NCBI GenBank assembly: GCA_036768485.1
Contig: JAVLUZ010000412.1
Coordinates: forward strand, 372,001 to 436,000
DNA from: Mermis nigrescens
Lineage: Eukaryota > Nematoda > Enoplea > Mermithida > Mermithidae
DNA: 64,000 nucleotides
Direction of reading: 5' to 3'
Shown: piece after piece, positions 47,580 to 59,900 of the stretch
How positions within the stretch are numbered: position 1 is the first letter of the stretch
Layout of the letters: the number at the start of each line of letters is the position of its first letter
Position numbers and translations under genes: made by a program
Notes under the pieces: model-generated
Seen by the model: the letters and a program-made list of their open reading frames with translations, nothing else
The model's database searches: none
What the model was told of the DNA's origin: nothing

Positions 47580-48289
47580 ATGGCTCTTGCCCCGCGTTCC
47601 GAATTTAATTTGGGAGAGAATGTGTATTGCCTAGTTTCACATTGGAACCAAGCAGTAAGCATCGGATTTCGTGTTTGCGAAACTTTCGAACCAGACAATG
47701 GGCGTATTTACCCAACGAAACAAGGAATTAATTTATCACTGCATCAGTACAAAAAATTGTTACCATTTTTTGACAAAATTCTGGCATCATTACTTTTCAA
47801 CACCTTATTGGAAGATATTGATTTACTCCAAAATACAGTCGCTACCGTCGAGAAGAATGGTTCAAAAAATACTTTTGTTTTGAAAAATAAATCAAAAAAT
47901 CAGAAAATTGCGTTGACTACGATTCAATTTCAAAGCTGGCAAATGCAACACACAGCGATTTTGAAGGCGATAAAGAAAATTCAAGGTACGCGTGAATTAT
48001 TTTTTAGTTTTTAAAAATCGCTCAAGTTATCCTATTATAGATTCTATCGATTCAATGACTGAAAAACCAAAAGCAGAGGAACCACAACCAAAAAAGCTAT
48101 GCATCGATGAAACAGCAGGTAAAATATTTCTTAGTTTTATATATTGTGATAAGATTATAGGCATTTTCAATAATTTTAGTCGAAACTTTGAACAACGATT
48201 CGGCACAAGAAGACTGCTGGTGGAATGATAATGAAACGCGTTTTCCGTTTTCTCAAGATATCTATTATGATTTCGAGAGATACAATTAA
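47580..48289 (+). CDS. PC4-like ssDNA-binding protein, copy b, three exons
   Basis: Exons 47580-47985, 48041-48118 and 48180-48289 join in phases 1 and 1 to ~197 residues; introns are 55 and 61 bp with gtacgc/ctattatag and gtaaaa/aattttag ends. The N-terminal PC4-like domain reads NVYCLVSHWNQAVSIGFRVC, then GRIYPTKQGINLSLHQYKKL, with the KxGxxL and following amphipathic helix expected for the fold. The C-terminal tail is acidic (ETLNNDSAQEDCWW) and ends FPFSQDIYYDFERYN, sharing an F-FSQ...Y-D-E pattern with copy a. PC4 domains bind ssDNA; acidic C-tails are typical of ssDNA-binding replication proteins. Copy a lies on the other strand near the left end, so the pair flanks the element's other genes. 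Confidence 0.78.
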
Positions 48290-48809
48290 CAATACATATG
48301 CTTGAATACCTACATCGTTCTAAAAGTTAAACATCGTCATATTTTTTTATTGAATATTACTTGTACAATTCTTATACGACATAATTCTGAATTAAAATAA
48401 AAAAATAAACGCTAGTTTCAACTACATATGTGCATAGAGGGGTCTGCATTTTCTTGTAATTTTTAATTTGATGAATAGATCGTCTGGAATTTGTTTTTTT
48501 TGTGATAACTGCTTATTTATAGCCGAAACATTACAAAAAATTAAACACGACGCGAAACAAAAAAAGAAAAACCATCAAACATTTTAAAAACAAAAGGGCT
48601 TCTAGATATAAATGCATTCTATTACTTAGGTATGACGTTCGCATAATAATAAAAGCTGCACGACGGTCAAAAATAAAAAATCATGAAAAATTACAAAAAT
48701 TTAGAAAACTTCAGTTTTAAACGTTTATAGCAACGGTTTGAACAGCTAATAATTAGATTTCGATAATCTAGAAATTTCGCACGGTACCTAAAATACACTA
48801 CGTACATAC
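48290..48809. other. Polinton non-coding stretch
   Basis: Includes possible polyadenylation sequence for PC4-like gene b (aaaataaaaaaataaacg, ~48395). No gene is visible. Confidence 0.4.
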
Positions 48810-48878
48810 ATGCTTAACTTGATCGATTTGATCGATTTGTCGAACTTGACCAACCAAGCTTATGATAACGATTTTTAA
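48810..48878 (+). pseudogene. inverted fragment of the unknown - strand gene
   Basis: Encodes MLNLIDLIDLSNLTNQAYDN on the + strand, a clear partial copy of FDLIDLIDLSNLSNHTYDDD near the C-terminus of the gene at 49106-49570 (-). Only ~22 codons survive. It shows a third duplication within the element. Confidence 0.55.
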
Positions 48879-49105
48879 GATAATTAAGAACGTTATTATA
48901 AAAATTTTGAAGAATTTAAGTGTAATATAACTTTGAATTCGTTTTCATAAAATTTTCAAAATTATCCTAAATATAATAAATACGTCACATGGGGAGCTGC
49001 CTTTTATTAATAAATTACATTTTTAGCTTTTATTAGGAAAAAACATGGAATTTTTTTATAAAAAAACACAAGAAAGACATTTAGGCTTACCACGGAAGAC
49101 TGACT

Positions 49106-49570
49106 TCAGGCTTCCGGGTTACCCTGGTAGAAGGCAAGCTCCTCCCATGAGTAAGTTGAATCGTCATCATAAGTATGGTTGCTCAAGTTCGACAAATCGA
49201 TCAAATCGATTAAATCAAAAATGTCGTCTATTTCGGCACTTCCCCAAAATTCCCGAGACGCCAGAGTCAGACCCTCAGCTATGCGTACCGTAGTTATGTA
49301 TGCCGGAATTTCCTTATTCAAAATTAAATTCCAAAGGAAATTCTCAATGCAGATGACCACGTCGGCGATGTTGTACATTTCGGCGGCTGGTAAATTCTTT
49401 AGCATATAAATTTTGGCGTTTTCAGAGATCATAGGCCATAAATGGTAAGCGAGTGCTCTTTTCGACACTCTGTAATCGTAGTAAGGCTGCCCTTGAAGGA
49501 TTTCTATGTTTGAACGCAATTGTTCCACGAAAATTGAAATCCCGTCCAATACCTGTTGCTCTCGGACCAT
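49106..49570 (-). CDS. unknown Polinton protein, 154 residues
   Basis: ATG at 49570 (MVREQQVLDGISIFVEQLRS); a ttattgttcaag acceptor immediately before could mean an upstream exon. It is an alpha-helical-looking acidic protein with LAYHLWPMISENAKIYMLKN, AEMYNIADVVICIENFLWNL and a repeated IDLIDL stretch near the C-terminus. The length, absence of stops and the decayed paralogous fragment at 48810 support a real gene. No family recognised. It reads toward the element's interior. Confidence 0.55.
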   Translation of the reverse strand: MVREQQVLDGISIFVEQLRSNIEILQGQPYYDYRVSKRALAYHLWPMISENAKIYMLKNLPAAEMYNIADVVICIENFLWNLILNKEIPAYITTVRIAEGLTLASREFWGSAEIDDIFDLIDLIDLSNLSNHTYDDDSTYSWEELAFYQGNPEA

Positions 49571-49746
49571 TTTCTTGAACAATAAGGGGGTTTATTAAAA
49601 ACAAAATAGTTTTTTATATTTGAGGCAGAAAATTGCTTAGACATTAACTTTACATATTAAGACATAATTATTTTGATTTTTTTACAAATAAGGTTTAGCC
49701 TACTTAATTTCAAATGCATGAGAAGCAAAAACGTAATCTCACTTTT

Positions 49747-49916
49747 AAATATCTGTTTCACCTGACCTTGTGCATAAATTCTAAGAATTTTCATCGACAG
49801 TGAGCCGTGGGTTACGATAACTATATATCAGATATATACTATAATCGCAATTTGTCAGCTTATCATTGGGGATAATTTTAAAATTTATGACCGAAGTTGT
49901 GTTGTAACAGACTATA
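49747..49916. repeat. TATAGTCTGTTTCAC MITE, copy 5, inside the Polinton
   Basis: Ends atctgtttcacctga and gttgtaacagactata, with the family's palindromic interior (catcgacagtgagcc). The ends are more diverged than in other copies. It lies upstream of the unknown - strand gene. Confidence 0.8.
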
Positions 49917-50721
49917 ATAATTTCCGCCTTGATTATCGAATAAATAAACAAAATACGGAAAAACACAATTTTGTGTAGTTAATCATCAGATTTTGCGTAA
50001 AATTGAAAATTTAATAAATTTATAAATTTGATACATGAGTTACAATTAGGATGGGAACGCATGTAAATAATTAAGTACTCTATTATTTTATTATTTAACA
50101 AAAATTTTTGACGTCTTAAAAGGCAAGCTGTTTCAAATTATAAAATAAATAAAAACTTGATTACAGAAAAACAATATTTTTTAAAAATATATTTTTAAAA
50201 ACTCACTGTTTAAAAGACAAATCAAACTAAATTCGAATAAAATCAATCAATCTGAGATACAAACGCAAAAAACGATAACAAACGAATTTCGTCAAAATTA
50301 ATTCGTCCGAATGTTGCGCCAAACAAGAATGTCCAACGATACAAAAACTTAGGCGAACTAAACCTGATTTAGCAAGACTATTTATTGCAATGACTTAATG
50401 TTTCCGTATTTATGATCGGAATATTACAGATACTAATTATATTTAGTTTACGGTCAGTTGCAACAATTTTTAACAATGCATACATGATAATGAATATATT
50501 TGCATATAATTTAACTTTATTGTGTTTACGTATTGGTCATTATCTTTTATGACTTTTTCCGCTGAAACCTGAGTAATTTTATTTATTTACAGTCAACCTC
50601 TGCTATTCTAACAATGCTTATATGCATTTACATAATTTTATTTATTAATGTTTATGCCTTGTCACTTCGTTGGATATGACCTTCAAATGATCGGTGGGCA
50701 ATATAACACGCCAGCTGAACC
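49917..50721. other. Polinton right subterminal region, no gene
   Basis: Very AT-rich with no frames of note up to the inverted repeat. Confidence 0.4.
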
Positions 50722-51042
50722 TTAACGACCGGGCGGGCGCATTCAACACACGGGCCCATTATATTTTGGCTGGCTCCATTTAACAAGCGGGCCCATTATA
50801 CCGTGGCGGGCCAATATTTTAATGGGCGGGCACCGTGGCGGGCTGTCTTTAACACACGGGCTCTACTTTAACGGGCGGGCTCGCTCCACAATAGACCCAC
50901 CCCCACCGATCTACGCCGGCCAATAGTTCATCAACCGCTACGTAATATTACACACCCTATACTGTAGTAATGCGAGTGGGCCGCAATGATGTAAGATAGG
51001 GTATCTCTCAACATGCCCCCTAGAGTGACGCGCCTTACTACT
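50722..51042 (-). repeat. Polinton right terminal inverted repeat, 321 bp
   Basis: Exact inverted counterpart of 37926-38246 by eye, ending gcgccttactact. Confidence 0.97.
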
Positions 51043-51048
51043 CGCATA
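51043..51048 (+). repeat. right target-site duplication of the Polinton
   Basis: cgcata, identical to 37920-37925. Confidence 0.95.
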
Positions 51049-51106
51049 GCTCCATTTCTAAAAATTCGAAATTTTCCCCAGGGGGAATTCCCCCCTTCCC
51101 CCTAGC

Positions 51107-51396
51107 TACGCCCCTGCTTTTGGGGACCATCTTTGTACATAAATGTACAAACGAACCTTGTACAAAAAAACACTGCTTCCAGCGCATAATAAAAATTTTT
51201 TCCGTCAAAAACGTAAAAACTTTAAATAAATTTTTCGATTGCATAAATAGTGCAGGAGATCTGAAAAGCCCTGAAAACTTTCATTCTCATGGCCATTTAT
51301 CGAATATGGTGGATTACTTGAGCTGGACTCTGAGGAGGCATGCCTGGCTTTAATAGGCTGATTAAAAAAATCAAATAAAGTCGCCTGGCGTTTCAT
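51107..51396 (-). mobile_element. hAT-like transposase fragment with CACTG end
   Basis: On the - strand an ATG at 51396 opens MKRQATLFDFFNQPIKARHA followed by a Ser-rich stretch, the usual beginning of TTF-type zinc-finger hAT (ZMYM1-like) transposases. The frame ends at 51205 without the zinc-finger or catalytic domain. Just beyond it (about 51161-51177) lies gtacaaaaaaacactg, the same end as the element at 26281-27331. This links that non-coding family to a hAT-type source, though distance and decay leave it uncertain. Confidence 0.45.
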
Positions 51397-51859
51397 GGTG
51401 ATACAGCACTACAAGAAACGAATCGACGCCGCCAAGCAAGACAGGCGAGGCAACAAGTCTAAGACGATGTTAACACTTACAGTAACAGAACACAAAGTTG
51501 TAATAGTTCATAGTCAGTTAAGTTGTGGCCAAACATGATTCGAAATTTTTTCTAAGGTAGCCACGTGCCTCAAGTGCCTCCACGTAGCTACGCTCATGCA
51601 CTGCGCCAACTCGGCATATCGGAAGATTTCAGCTTGATTATACTATTATGAAAAATATTCATCATTCTACTGAAGTTTAAGAATAGTGCATTTATGATGA
51701 TAAAAATAATTATTTATTAAAGAGAGTCAAAAACCTCTGAAATAAGGAAAATCTGATCAAACAATATGCAATACGGAGTTATCTATCGGCATTAGAAAAT
51801 AGGTGCAGGTATAATTCAACGTTCACCTCTTCATACCTCAACAAACACTGGCTGTAGAA
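51397..51859. other. intergenic, no feature seen
   Basis: Short cacgtgcctc/cacgtagctacg phrase near 51562 recalls the CAGGCACGTAG family. No gene. Confidence 0.35.
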
Positions 51860-52625
51860 AAGTTTAAAGGTCAGATTCGTTATTCTGACCTTACGGAGAA
51901 CATTTTAAAAAAATTCATCATCTACGACGCTCTGGGCGCAAAAATGCTTCTCGGTGTAAACGTTACACTTGTGCTTATACCGCAATATTGGGTGTATAGA
52001 AACAAAATAAACTGGGATCTGTAACGCTAAGGTCAGGGCAACTTGTAAGCATAATTAGCATGTTCCGCCTACTTAGCGGAGTAGTTGAAGAAATATCGTT
52101 TTTCGTCTCGAACCCTTTACACTAAAACGATCACAGATAAAGAAATATTGCATTATAAAAAAAACAGAAAAAATCGGTTTTGAGATTTTGCAACCCTCTA
52201 CATTATAAAACTGATTGGACTGCACAGAAACCAAAATTGAAAATTGAATTAGATAAGCTGAGGAACACGCAAAGAGTAAAAAACACGTTTACTTTACACT
52301 TTTGTGCAACAACCATCGAGTGTAAAAAAATTTTAAGGTCAGATTTGTAATCTACAGCTCGGGGGCAACATTTTGAAAAAAAATTGGACCTCCGCAAATT
52401 ATTTGATTTTTCGGTTTACACTTTACACGCTCATTGCTGAATCGGTATTGAGTGTAAACAAAAAAAAGACCGACATCAAAATTTTCAATTATCCATTAAT
52501 TAAAAAAACCGCACCTCCCAGATGTGTGCCGTTATAGCTGTGAGGGGGGGGAACAAATTTCGCACTCGCTGTGATAAACATATAAGAAAAAAGGAGGCCA
52601 AGTATATTATAGGTAGCGCTATCGT
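51860..52625 (-). repeat. inverted copy of the ~475-bp array family
   Basis: Reverse complement of the 13690-16090 family: ctccgctaagtag complement near 52070, aaattggacctccgcaaatt at 52381, and the hairpin-adjacent end aagtatattataggtagcgc at 52600. A single unit plus the hairpin edge, directly followed by a (TA)n tract. Confidence 0.8.
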
Positions 52626-52630
52626 GCAAC

Positions 52631-52892
<262 letters not shown>

Positions 52893-53006
52893 TTTAAAAT
52901 CAACTTTTAAAGTCATCGTTTCAAGCATTGTATTTAGTGAAATTGGACAAAATAGTTATACGGAAAAACGGTGAAGATCTTCTAGAAAAGGTCCGATTTA
53001 TTTAAT

Positions 53007-53400
53007 CTAAGCTAATTTTGCGGCTGTAGGCTTCAGCTTATTGACTGTTTCCGCAATGTATGTAGATGAGTTGAAGAATCCTCTCAAACGGTAAAGCTGT
53101 AGATTTAAAAATGCTGAAAGTACACTGTCTTCGACTTTAAACGAAGCCAAAAAATTTAACTTGGAATTTGCCCTTTTATTAGAAAGTTATTCGTTGACTT
53201 TGTCTGCCCTTTTGCAATTTTACCTTCAAACTAATGTTACATATATCAGGTAAAGCTAGAAATCGAGAAAACTTTAAAGGCTTTATACAAATAGTGTCAT
53301 TCACATTAGAACAGGTTTCATGCAGTTTATCCATAATTCCTTTCATATCTATGAAATAATTTGAAAATCCTAATTTCGTGAGCCTGAATGCATATCTCAC
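53007..53400 (-). pseudogene. possible broken coding exon, unknown protein
   Basis: On the - strand a 73-codon frame (FIDMKGIMDKLHETCSNVND, FLALPDICNISLKVKLQ) ends at 53179; after a shift of frame near 53185 a second frame reads NFLASFKVEDSVLSAFLNLQ and RGFFNSSTYIAETVNKLKPT to a TAG at 53007. Both have coding-like composition. A ctctcag/agctaag-type acceptor precedes the first. I do not recognise it. It could be a degraded gene, or two exons with an unseen intron. Confidence 0.3.
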
Positions 53401-53899
53401 TTAGCTGAGTTCAGGGATTGACCGAGTTATGTACGAGTAAAATTTGTTTTACTACGCAGGTGTTAGTCGTTTGTGCTTATTTGTTATTAGATAACGTTTT
53501 CGTGCGAACTTACTTGTTGATTTCCATTTCGTGCCTAACTCATAATAAACTAAATCAATCGAATATTGTTGACCTTTTGACATGCAACCGGTATCAGGGT
53601 CCGCCGAAGGGGCAAAACCTGGATGTTTTGGGATAGCTGAGATAAATTTATTCTACTTTTCTAAACTCGAATTTTTAAAAGGCAAAAAATTAAGTTTTTC
53701 ATAGGCAGTATTTGTGAATTTAAATTAATAATATTCAAGTTACAAAGCTCCTGAATTTCAGATAGGTATCTTCTTAAAAAATTATGAATTCATGCGACAG
53801 AAATAATTTCTAAAATACACAACATCGCTTATCTAGTAAAAATTCATAAAAATTTCCATAGACATACGAGCTGTTTATGGCAGGTATGTAAATATCAAT
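53401..53899. other. intergenic, no feature seen
   Basis: Contains a 72-codon frame (53418-53636) with no motif. Confidence 0.35.
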
Positions 53900-55618
53900 T
53901 GAATGGTCATAAAGTTGACTGCATGGCAAATTTTTGTTGTTTTTCGAATTTCGCATTAGTTCTCGAATGGGAGTGTAAAGAGTGTGGAAATCTGAGGATG
54001 AAAAAACATATTTTGGTCGAGTCTTCGACATGTTTATGTCTGCCAACAACTCCAGTCATGAATCCTAAACAAGTTTTCCTGATAAAAATGTAGTAAGGCT
54101 CAAGGGCTACTTTTTGCTTACTAGCAAACTTTTAAAAACTCAATACGGAGTTAGATCTAGGGGTTCAAACTTTACATTCTAGTGAATGGTGTAAAAACAG
54201 GTTTTGTCTGAGATTTCTCCGCCAACTTCTCCACCAACTTCTCCACTTATAAGTAGCGATAATAGAATTAAAATAAAGTACGTCTTAATGGCTACGCGTC
54301 GCAGCAAGCCGCGTTCAAAAAAACCTAATATTGAGATACTTATGGAGGTGTAAAGTTAGAAATCAGGGGTGTAACATAAGGCGAAAGAACACGCTTTTTC
54401 CATATTTTGATTGGTCAATATGTCAAATATTTTGCGGAATAGAAGTTTCCCAAAACAAACGTACTACAATTTAAAGGCTACAAACTGGCCCAAACCGATT
54501 TGTTTACACTCAATGGGGAGTTAGGTTCAGATTTTTAAAGTTTGCAATGTTGTGGATGTGGGGAAAATACGTTTTTGTCTCTGCTTTTGTTCGCCCTTTT
54601 TTCTGTTTAGAAGTCAGGATAAATCGAATAGAATGAAAAAAAGTACATTCTCAGGGGTACAATTCACAGCAAATAGCGTTTATTGATATCAATATTCAGC
54701 TTATTTGGGATGGGTAAAGTCAAAAATTAGGGGTATTGAACGTGTTTCTGTCTTGCTTTTTTCTGCCAACTTCTCCGGTTATTAATCTGGACATGATCTC
54801 AACTCTAAAAATGTATCGAGAATCAAACGTGATACGCCAGTAGGGTGCCTTCGTTTACGCTCAACAGTGGTGTAAAGTATTTTACATCTAATATTTATTT
54901 GTCTTCAGGCCATTGTGTAGACTTGATTTTTCATAAATATTAATCGTGATATCAGAATAATATTGGAATTACGAATCCGTCTAAATTCTTCTCTATACTC
55001 AATGGTTGTGTAAGGTTTACACTGCAAGTTAACTGTAGTTCTAGAGCCTTGCGGAAGCTCAATTTTCTTCAAAATGTTCTCTGTAACATCAGAATTACGG
55101 ATCTGATTTTTATTTTGCTCTACACCCAGTAGTTGTGTATAGTTTGCACTATTCATTTATTGTTAATATGTATGGTTTACACTAAGAATATATTTTGCTT
55201 CCAGAGCGTTGCAGAATGTAAATTTTCTTTAAAAACATGTTCTGTAAGGTCTGGATTACGAATCTGACTGTATATTTTCTTCTACACGCAGTAGTTGTGT
55301 GAAGTTTACACTGAAAATTAACTTAGATCTACAGAGTCGCAGAAGCTTAATTTTTTCTCTCAAAATATTCCATGTAACGTCAGGATTACGAATCTGAGTG
55401 TAAGTGTTCTTTACACTCAGTAATAGCGTACAATTTATGAGGAAAACATTTCATCTGTTCAAATAAGGTAAAGTTGTCTTGTTTAAAGAAGATAATGCTG
55501 ATGTTCAAAACAATTTTGTGTTCCGCGTTCTTAGACTGCTGTCCTTATTATGGAATGTTACCGTATGTGTTTACTGACTGAGTTACTCAAAACATGCTAA
55601 TCAAAAGTAGGGTACTGC
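53900..55618. repeat. TGTAAAGTTTACA-type repeat block, last copy
   Basis: The first part is the inverse of 34180-35110 (gtctgccaacaactccagtcatgaat). The later part (54900-55618) matches 7800-8374 in the same orientation, including ttccgcgttcttagactgctg and accgtatgtgtttactgactg. It directly precedes foldback copy 3, the same order as at 7485-9208. Confidence 0.65.
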
Positions 55619-56478
55619 ACTTGCAAGGAAAAATGTGTTGATTGATCACAAAAGACGAATATACGTGGGATTACGGATTATTAAGGATGTAAAAGGAGGG
55701 TACACGGAAGAAGCTCCTATGTATGTGCCTTAAGTCGCAAAAACTGTTGAAAATCAGACTTTCTCTAACCAACGCTAAAAATCGAAGTATATTCTGCGGC
55801 CTCTGAAAAAATGTAACCTTCTTTAAATAATTTTCCATGCGTCTCACGAGATTGTATAAACATAATCCAAAATGTATATCTACTTTTTGTAAATTGCTTG
55901 CAAGTTGCAACGCTGACTTGCTTCGTATTGTGACTGATAGAAAACTAACTGCAACTGTATTTAAAGGTGTTTTATTTTGTTATAATGGGGTTTATAGCAA
56001 GCAAAACATGGCGTCAGTTGGTTAGTGCACACAATCGTTGCGACATGCATGTGTACCTACATGTAGTCTGTTTCACGTAAGCTTACGTCTTTCCTACTGC
56101 TTTAAAGCCAACAATTTCTCTGATTGTCTTGAAAGGATTGATATCTGCTATTTCATCCAATTGACTTGCAAAGTCGCTCCTATAATTTACTAGTTTATAG
56201 TTTACTCCATCTACTTACCCTTAGCTACTGCATAGCTTGCTTGCTGCTTTTCCTGTCGTTTTTTGGTTCAATAATTTATTCCAATTGGCGGTCGCAGAAT
56301 ATTACTTCGATTTCTTTGTGTTGGTTGGAGAAAGTCTGATTTTTAATAGTTTTTGCGACTTTAGGCGTATACGAGTACATAGGAGCTTTTTCCTAGTCTC
56401 CTCCTTTTACATCCTTAATAATCCATAATCCCAAATATATTTGTCTTTTTTGTTCTAGCGGAGCATTTTTCCTTGCTA
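55619..56478. repeat. long-inverted-repeat foldback element, copy 3
   Basis: Starts acttgcaaggaaaaatgtg and ends agcggagcatttttccttgct. The core frame (STFCKLLASCNADLLRIVTD) matches copy 1 but has no recognised domain. Confidence 0.8.
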
Positions 56479-56951
56479 TGATTTGATATTTGTCGTATTG
56501 AAATAGTCTGCGCAATTTTGAATCCGTTAGTATGTACGTTTGAGCTCATCAAACGTTTTCTCCAACCTACACATTTCATTATTATTCAATCATTTGCTTA
56601 CTGCAAGTATACAGATTATTTTTAATTTTTTAAATATGTACTCGTAGCTTAGACGGAAATTGAATCAATACCATTAGAATTGTAAGAAAGCAGCTCTTAT
56701 AAGTGGCACTCTATGTTGAAAAGAAATCACGAAAGTTTACCTACATAATAAATAATTCCTTACGTGACATCATACAATGTGCACCGCATACTTTTACTGA
56801 TTAAAATTGGTCATTAGTTCTTATCATATTGACCGACAGCGCAAATAAAGGCAATGAGCGAAACGCGCAATATTAGTCATGACTGGAATTCAAAACAGAG
56901 TCAAATAACTTGTTACCAAATTTTTATCTTCGTCAGAATTTAAGCCCAAGA
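56479..56951. other. upstream of TTL gene B, no feature seen
   Basis: AT-rich promoter-proximal sequence without an obvious TATA or other box. Confidence 0.35.
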
Positions 56952-59900
56952 ATGAAATTATTTTTTTCGATCGCTTCTTTACTTATATTGCTAAGAATCA
57001 GTGAGTCGAATTTATTTGGCCGAAAACAACGAGTGTCTGCCAAAGGACGACTAATCTGCGGTCCTAAACCCATGGCAAACGTTTTGATCAAATTGGTTGA
57101 CAAGGATACTGGTAAAGATATGCATGTGAGTAGTCTGAGCGTAAAATGGTTACAAAATATGAACTATCTTCAAGGGAATAGTATTACCTACTTATATCTA
57201 GAATGGGCTCTCGGCTTTCAACAGCTTTAGAATTCAATTAAGGTAGGGACTGTCGTCAACTGTTCCAAAAGCAATGCGAAATGGATTCTTAGCGTTTTCT
57301 AAGCGTACGAAATTGTTTTATCATTTATTCGCAAAATTAAGTAAGATTGCCCTCCCGAATTTTTCTAATATCTTTGGTATAAAATCGCGACTTTTTCTTA
57401 AAAATTTTCACCGAGATTAAACTAATAGCTTATAGTAATAATATATCAATTCAGAGCAAAACTATTATTCCACGATAGCTGAAAATTCTTTTGTTGAAGG
57501 CGCAGCTAATCTGAAACAGATTATTGTCCGCCAATAATTATTGAAGAGATGTATATGCTGACGATTTTTTCACATAAATACATACGGTAAGAATATGTCA
57601 TCAACTTTCTAATCTGAAGTGTAATTAGAGGAATAATCACACTTCATAGATGCACCAGCATGGCCGATCTGGGGGCAGCCGATCCATGAGGGTCCAAAAT
57701 TAAGCTTTTTTAGAAGAAAATTACCGCAAAAACTGGTATCAGTGCTGAATTATCGTTAAAACTACGTTATTACACGTGTTCTGGTCAACTTAAAGCACTT
57801 CAGAAAAATTTTCCTTTTTTTATCCAGTTTTGCTCTTCATTTTGCCTCATTTTACCCTAAAAATTTCACATTCTTATATTCCGGGGTCTAGACCCTTCAA
57901 ACCCTCCACGTGCATGTCTGGTAACACTTCCTCAAACGTCCCGTGTCTGCGCGCTTCCAGCGTACTCGTCAATGGTGTAAAGTGAAAATATATGTGGAGA
58001 ATCCCACCACGTCGCACGTACCATCTCCCGAATGTCCTGCTTCCTCGAATGTCTCATCGCGGGTCTCAATTTGTCGCGGAAATGCGTTTACGTCCATTCT
58101 GCTGTCTGCCATAAAGCATTAATATGATTAACGACTTGCTTGGTTCTGAGTTCTGACTGTGAGATCCATAAAAGTTACACAATTCATACATACGTGCCGA
58201 GTCGGCACTGCCGAGTAGGTAGGACGCACCCAAATCCTGCCAGACTCTCTTTTAAATGCTATGAAACATTTGGTAGTTTTTCATGCGTCACGAAAACTTA
58301 TTGTGGTTACTTGATATGATATATCATTATTGCGACGGCAAATATTTTCTTCGGAAACATCCTTTTCACAGCAAAAAATTACTGTAATTTAGGGTGAAAC
58401 TAAAGCTTTAAAATTTGCATGGAACATTTTAATAAGATAACTTAAGAATTTTTCGATTTTCCAAAACGTTATAGAAAATGTGCTGCCTCGAGCGATTTTA
58501 GTGATCCTTAAAGTATCAAAAAACACTTTGTAAAAATTTTTTAGTCTGCTACCAGAATTCCTATGCTGAGCAAAGTCGCTAGGAAGTACCTATTATGTGC
58601 GATAAATGAGAACCTCTTAAGAAGGGAAATCTCAAAAGAAGGTGGGACAATGAATGAGATGGGACCGTAGATGTACAGCACGGCTGATCTGAGGGAGTAA
58701 GCCGATCTGGAGTAGGGGTGGGGGTCAAAAATAGAGCTTTTTTGGCTGAAATTACCTCAAAAAAGGGTATTAATGCTATAATAGCGTCAAAACTATTCAG
58801 CAGATTCTAGTGAATTTCAAACACTTTTGAGAAAAATATTCAATTTTATTCATTTTTGGCCTTCGCTCTGCCTTATTTTTCCCAGAAAATTTCATATATT
58901 TCTATTCTGGGGTGTCTGGACACCCCGAATCCCTTCCCACACGTGAAAGTCTGGATGGGATGCGCAACGACATGGGACATGCGAAAAGAGGTAGTTTGAG
59001 ACACGATGAGACATTTAAAGATGTGGGGTCCAGGAATTTCCTTTGAACCTCGTTATGTCATTCTGTAGTAAATTTTGGTACAGTTTTATCAGTCATAAAG
59101 TGCTGAATACTTTACTAATATTCTGTATTTTACACTAGTCAAAACACTGACGTGATATTAGCTAAGATTTTTTTTAATTTTGAGGGACTCTTGACGATAA
59201 AATGGACGAAAAGAGAACAAATTCAAATGGCGAATTTTTCGTTAGCGGCGAGGAATCAGAAGTTACCAATATTGATCCTATGTTGAAGATATACCACGAT
59301 TGCAATAAGGGAGTACTGGTCAGTTTAGCTTTTGTTATAGAATCTCCTGCTTCATTATATAAAAGCTAATTAGCAAGCGCGGATTTAGATGGAAAAAAAT
59401 ATTTGGGCGCAATAAAGAATGTGTATTTGTTAATAATTTCAGAAATTTTTCTATCACGATTTTTCAAATTTTTCCGGCGCTTTGCATTATGTAGTACTTG
59501 TTAATGACATTTACTGACGTTCTTGGCGCTCTAAAAACTATATTTTTACGTCAAAAGACTTGTTGATGTACAGGACAAGGATTTTTAGTTCTTAAAATGA
59601 TTTCTCGAGTATTTTTTCGGTGCATTGCGCCGATTTTTGCACTAATTTTACGCGTTTTCCGCAGAAAATTTTCGAAAATAACTGATTTTTTTCAGATTAC
59701 AAATAATTCTGTCTATTGAAAAACCGATAACTTAGGCATAATGGACGGATTTTGTGAACAATTTTTGACACTATTAGGAAATTTTGGAGTTTTGCCCCCT
59801 CCCCTTGTCAGAAAATCATGGATCGCTCTTGCTCATTGATAATTTGAAGCTTTTTGATTAGAATGTTCTATTTAACGACAAAAACATAGCAAAGAAGAAG

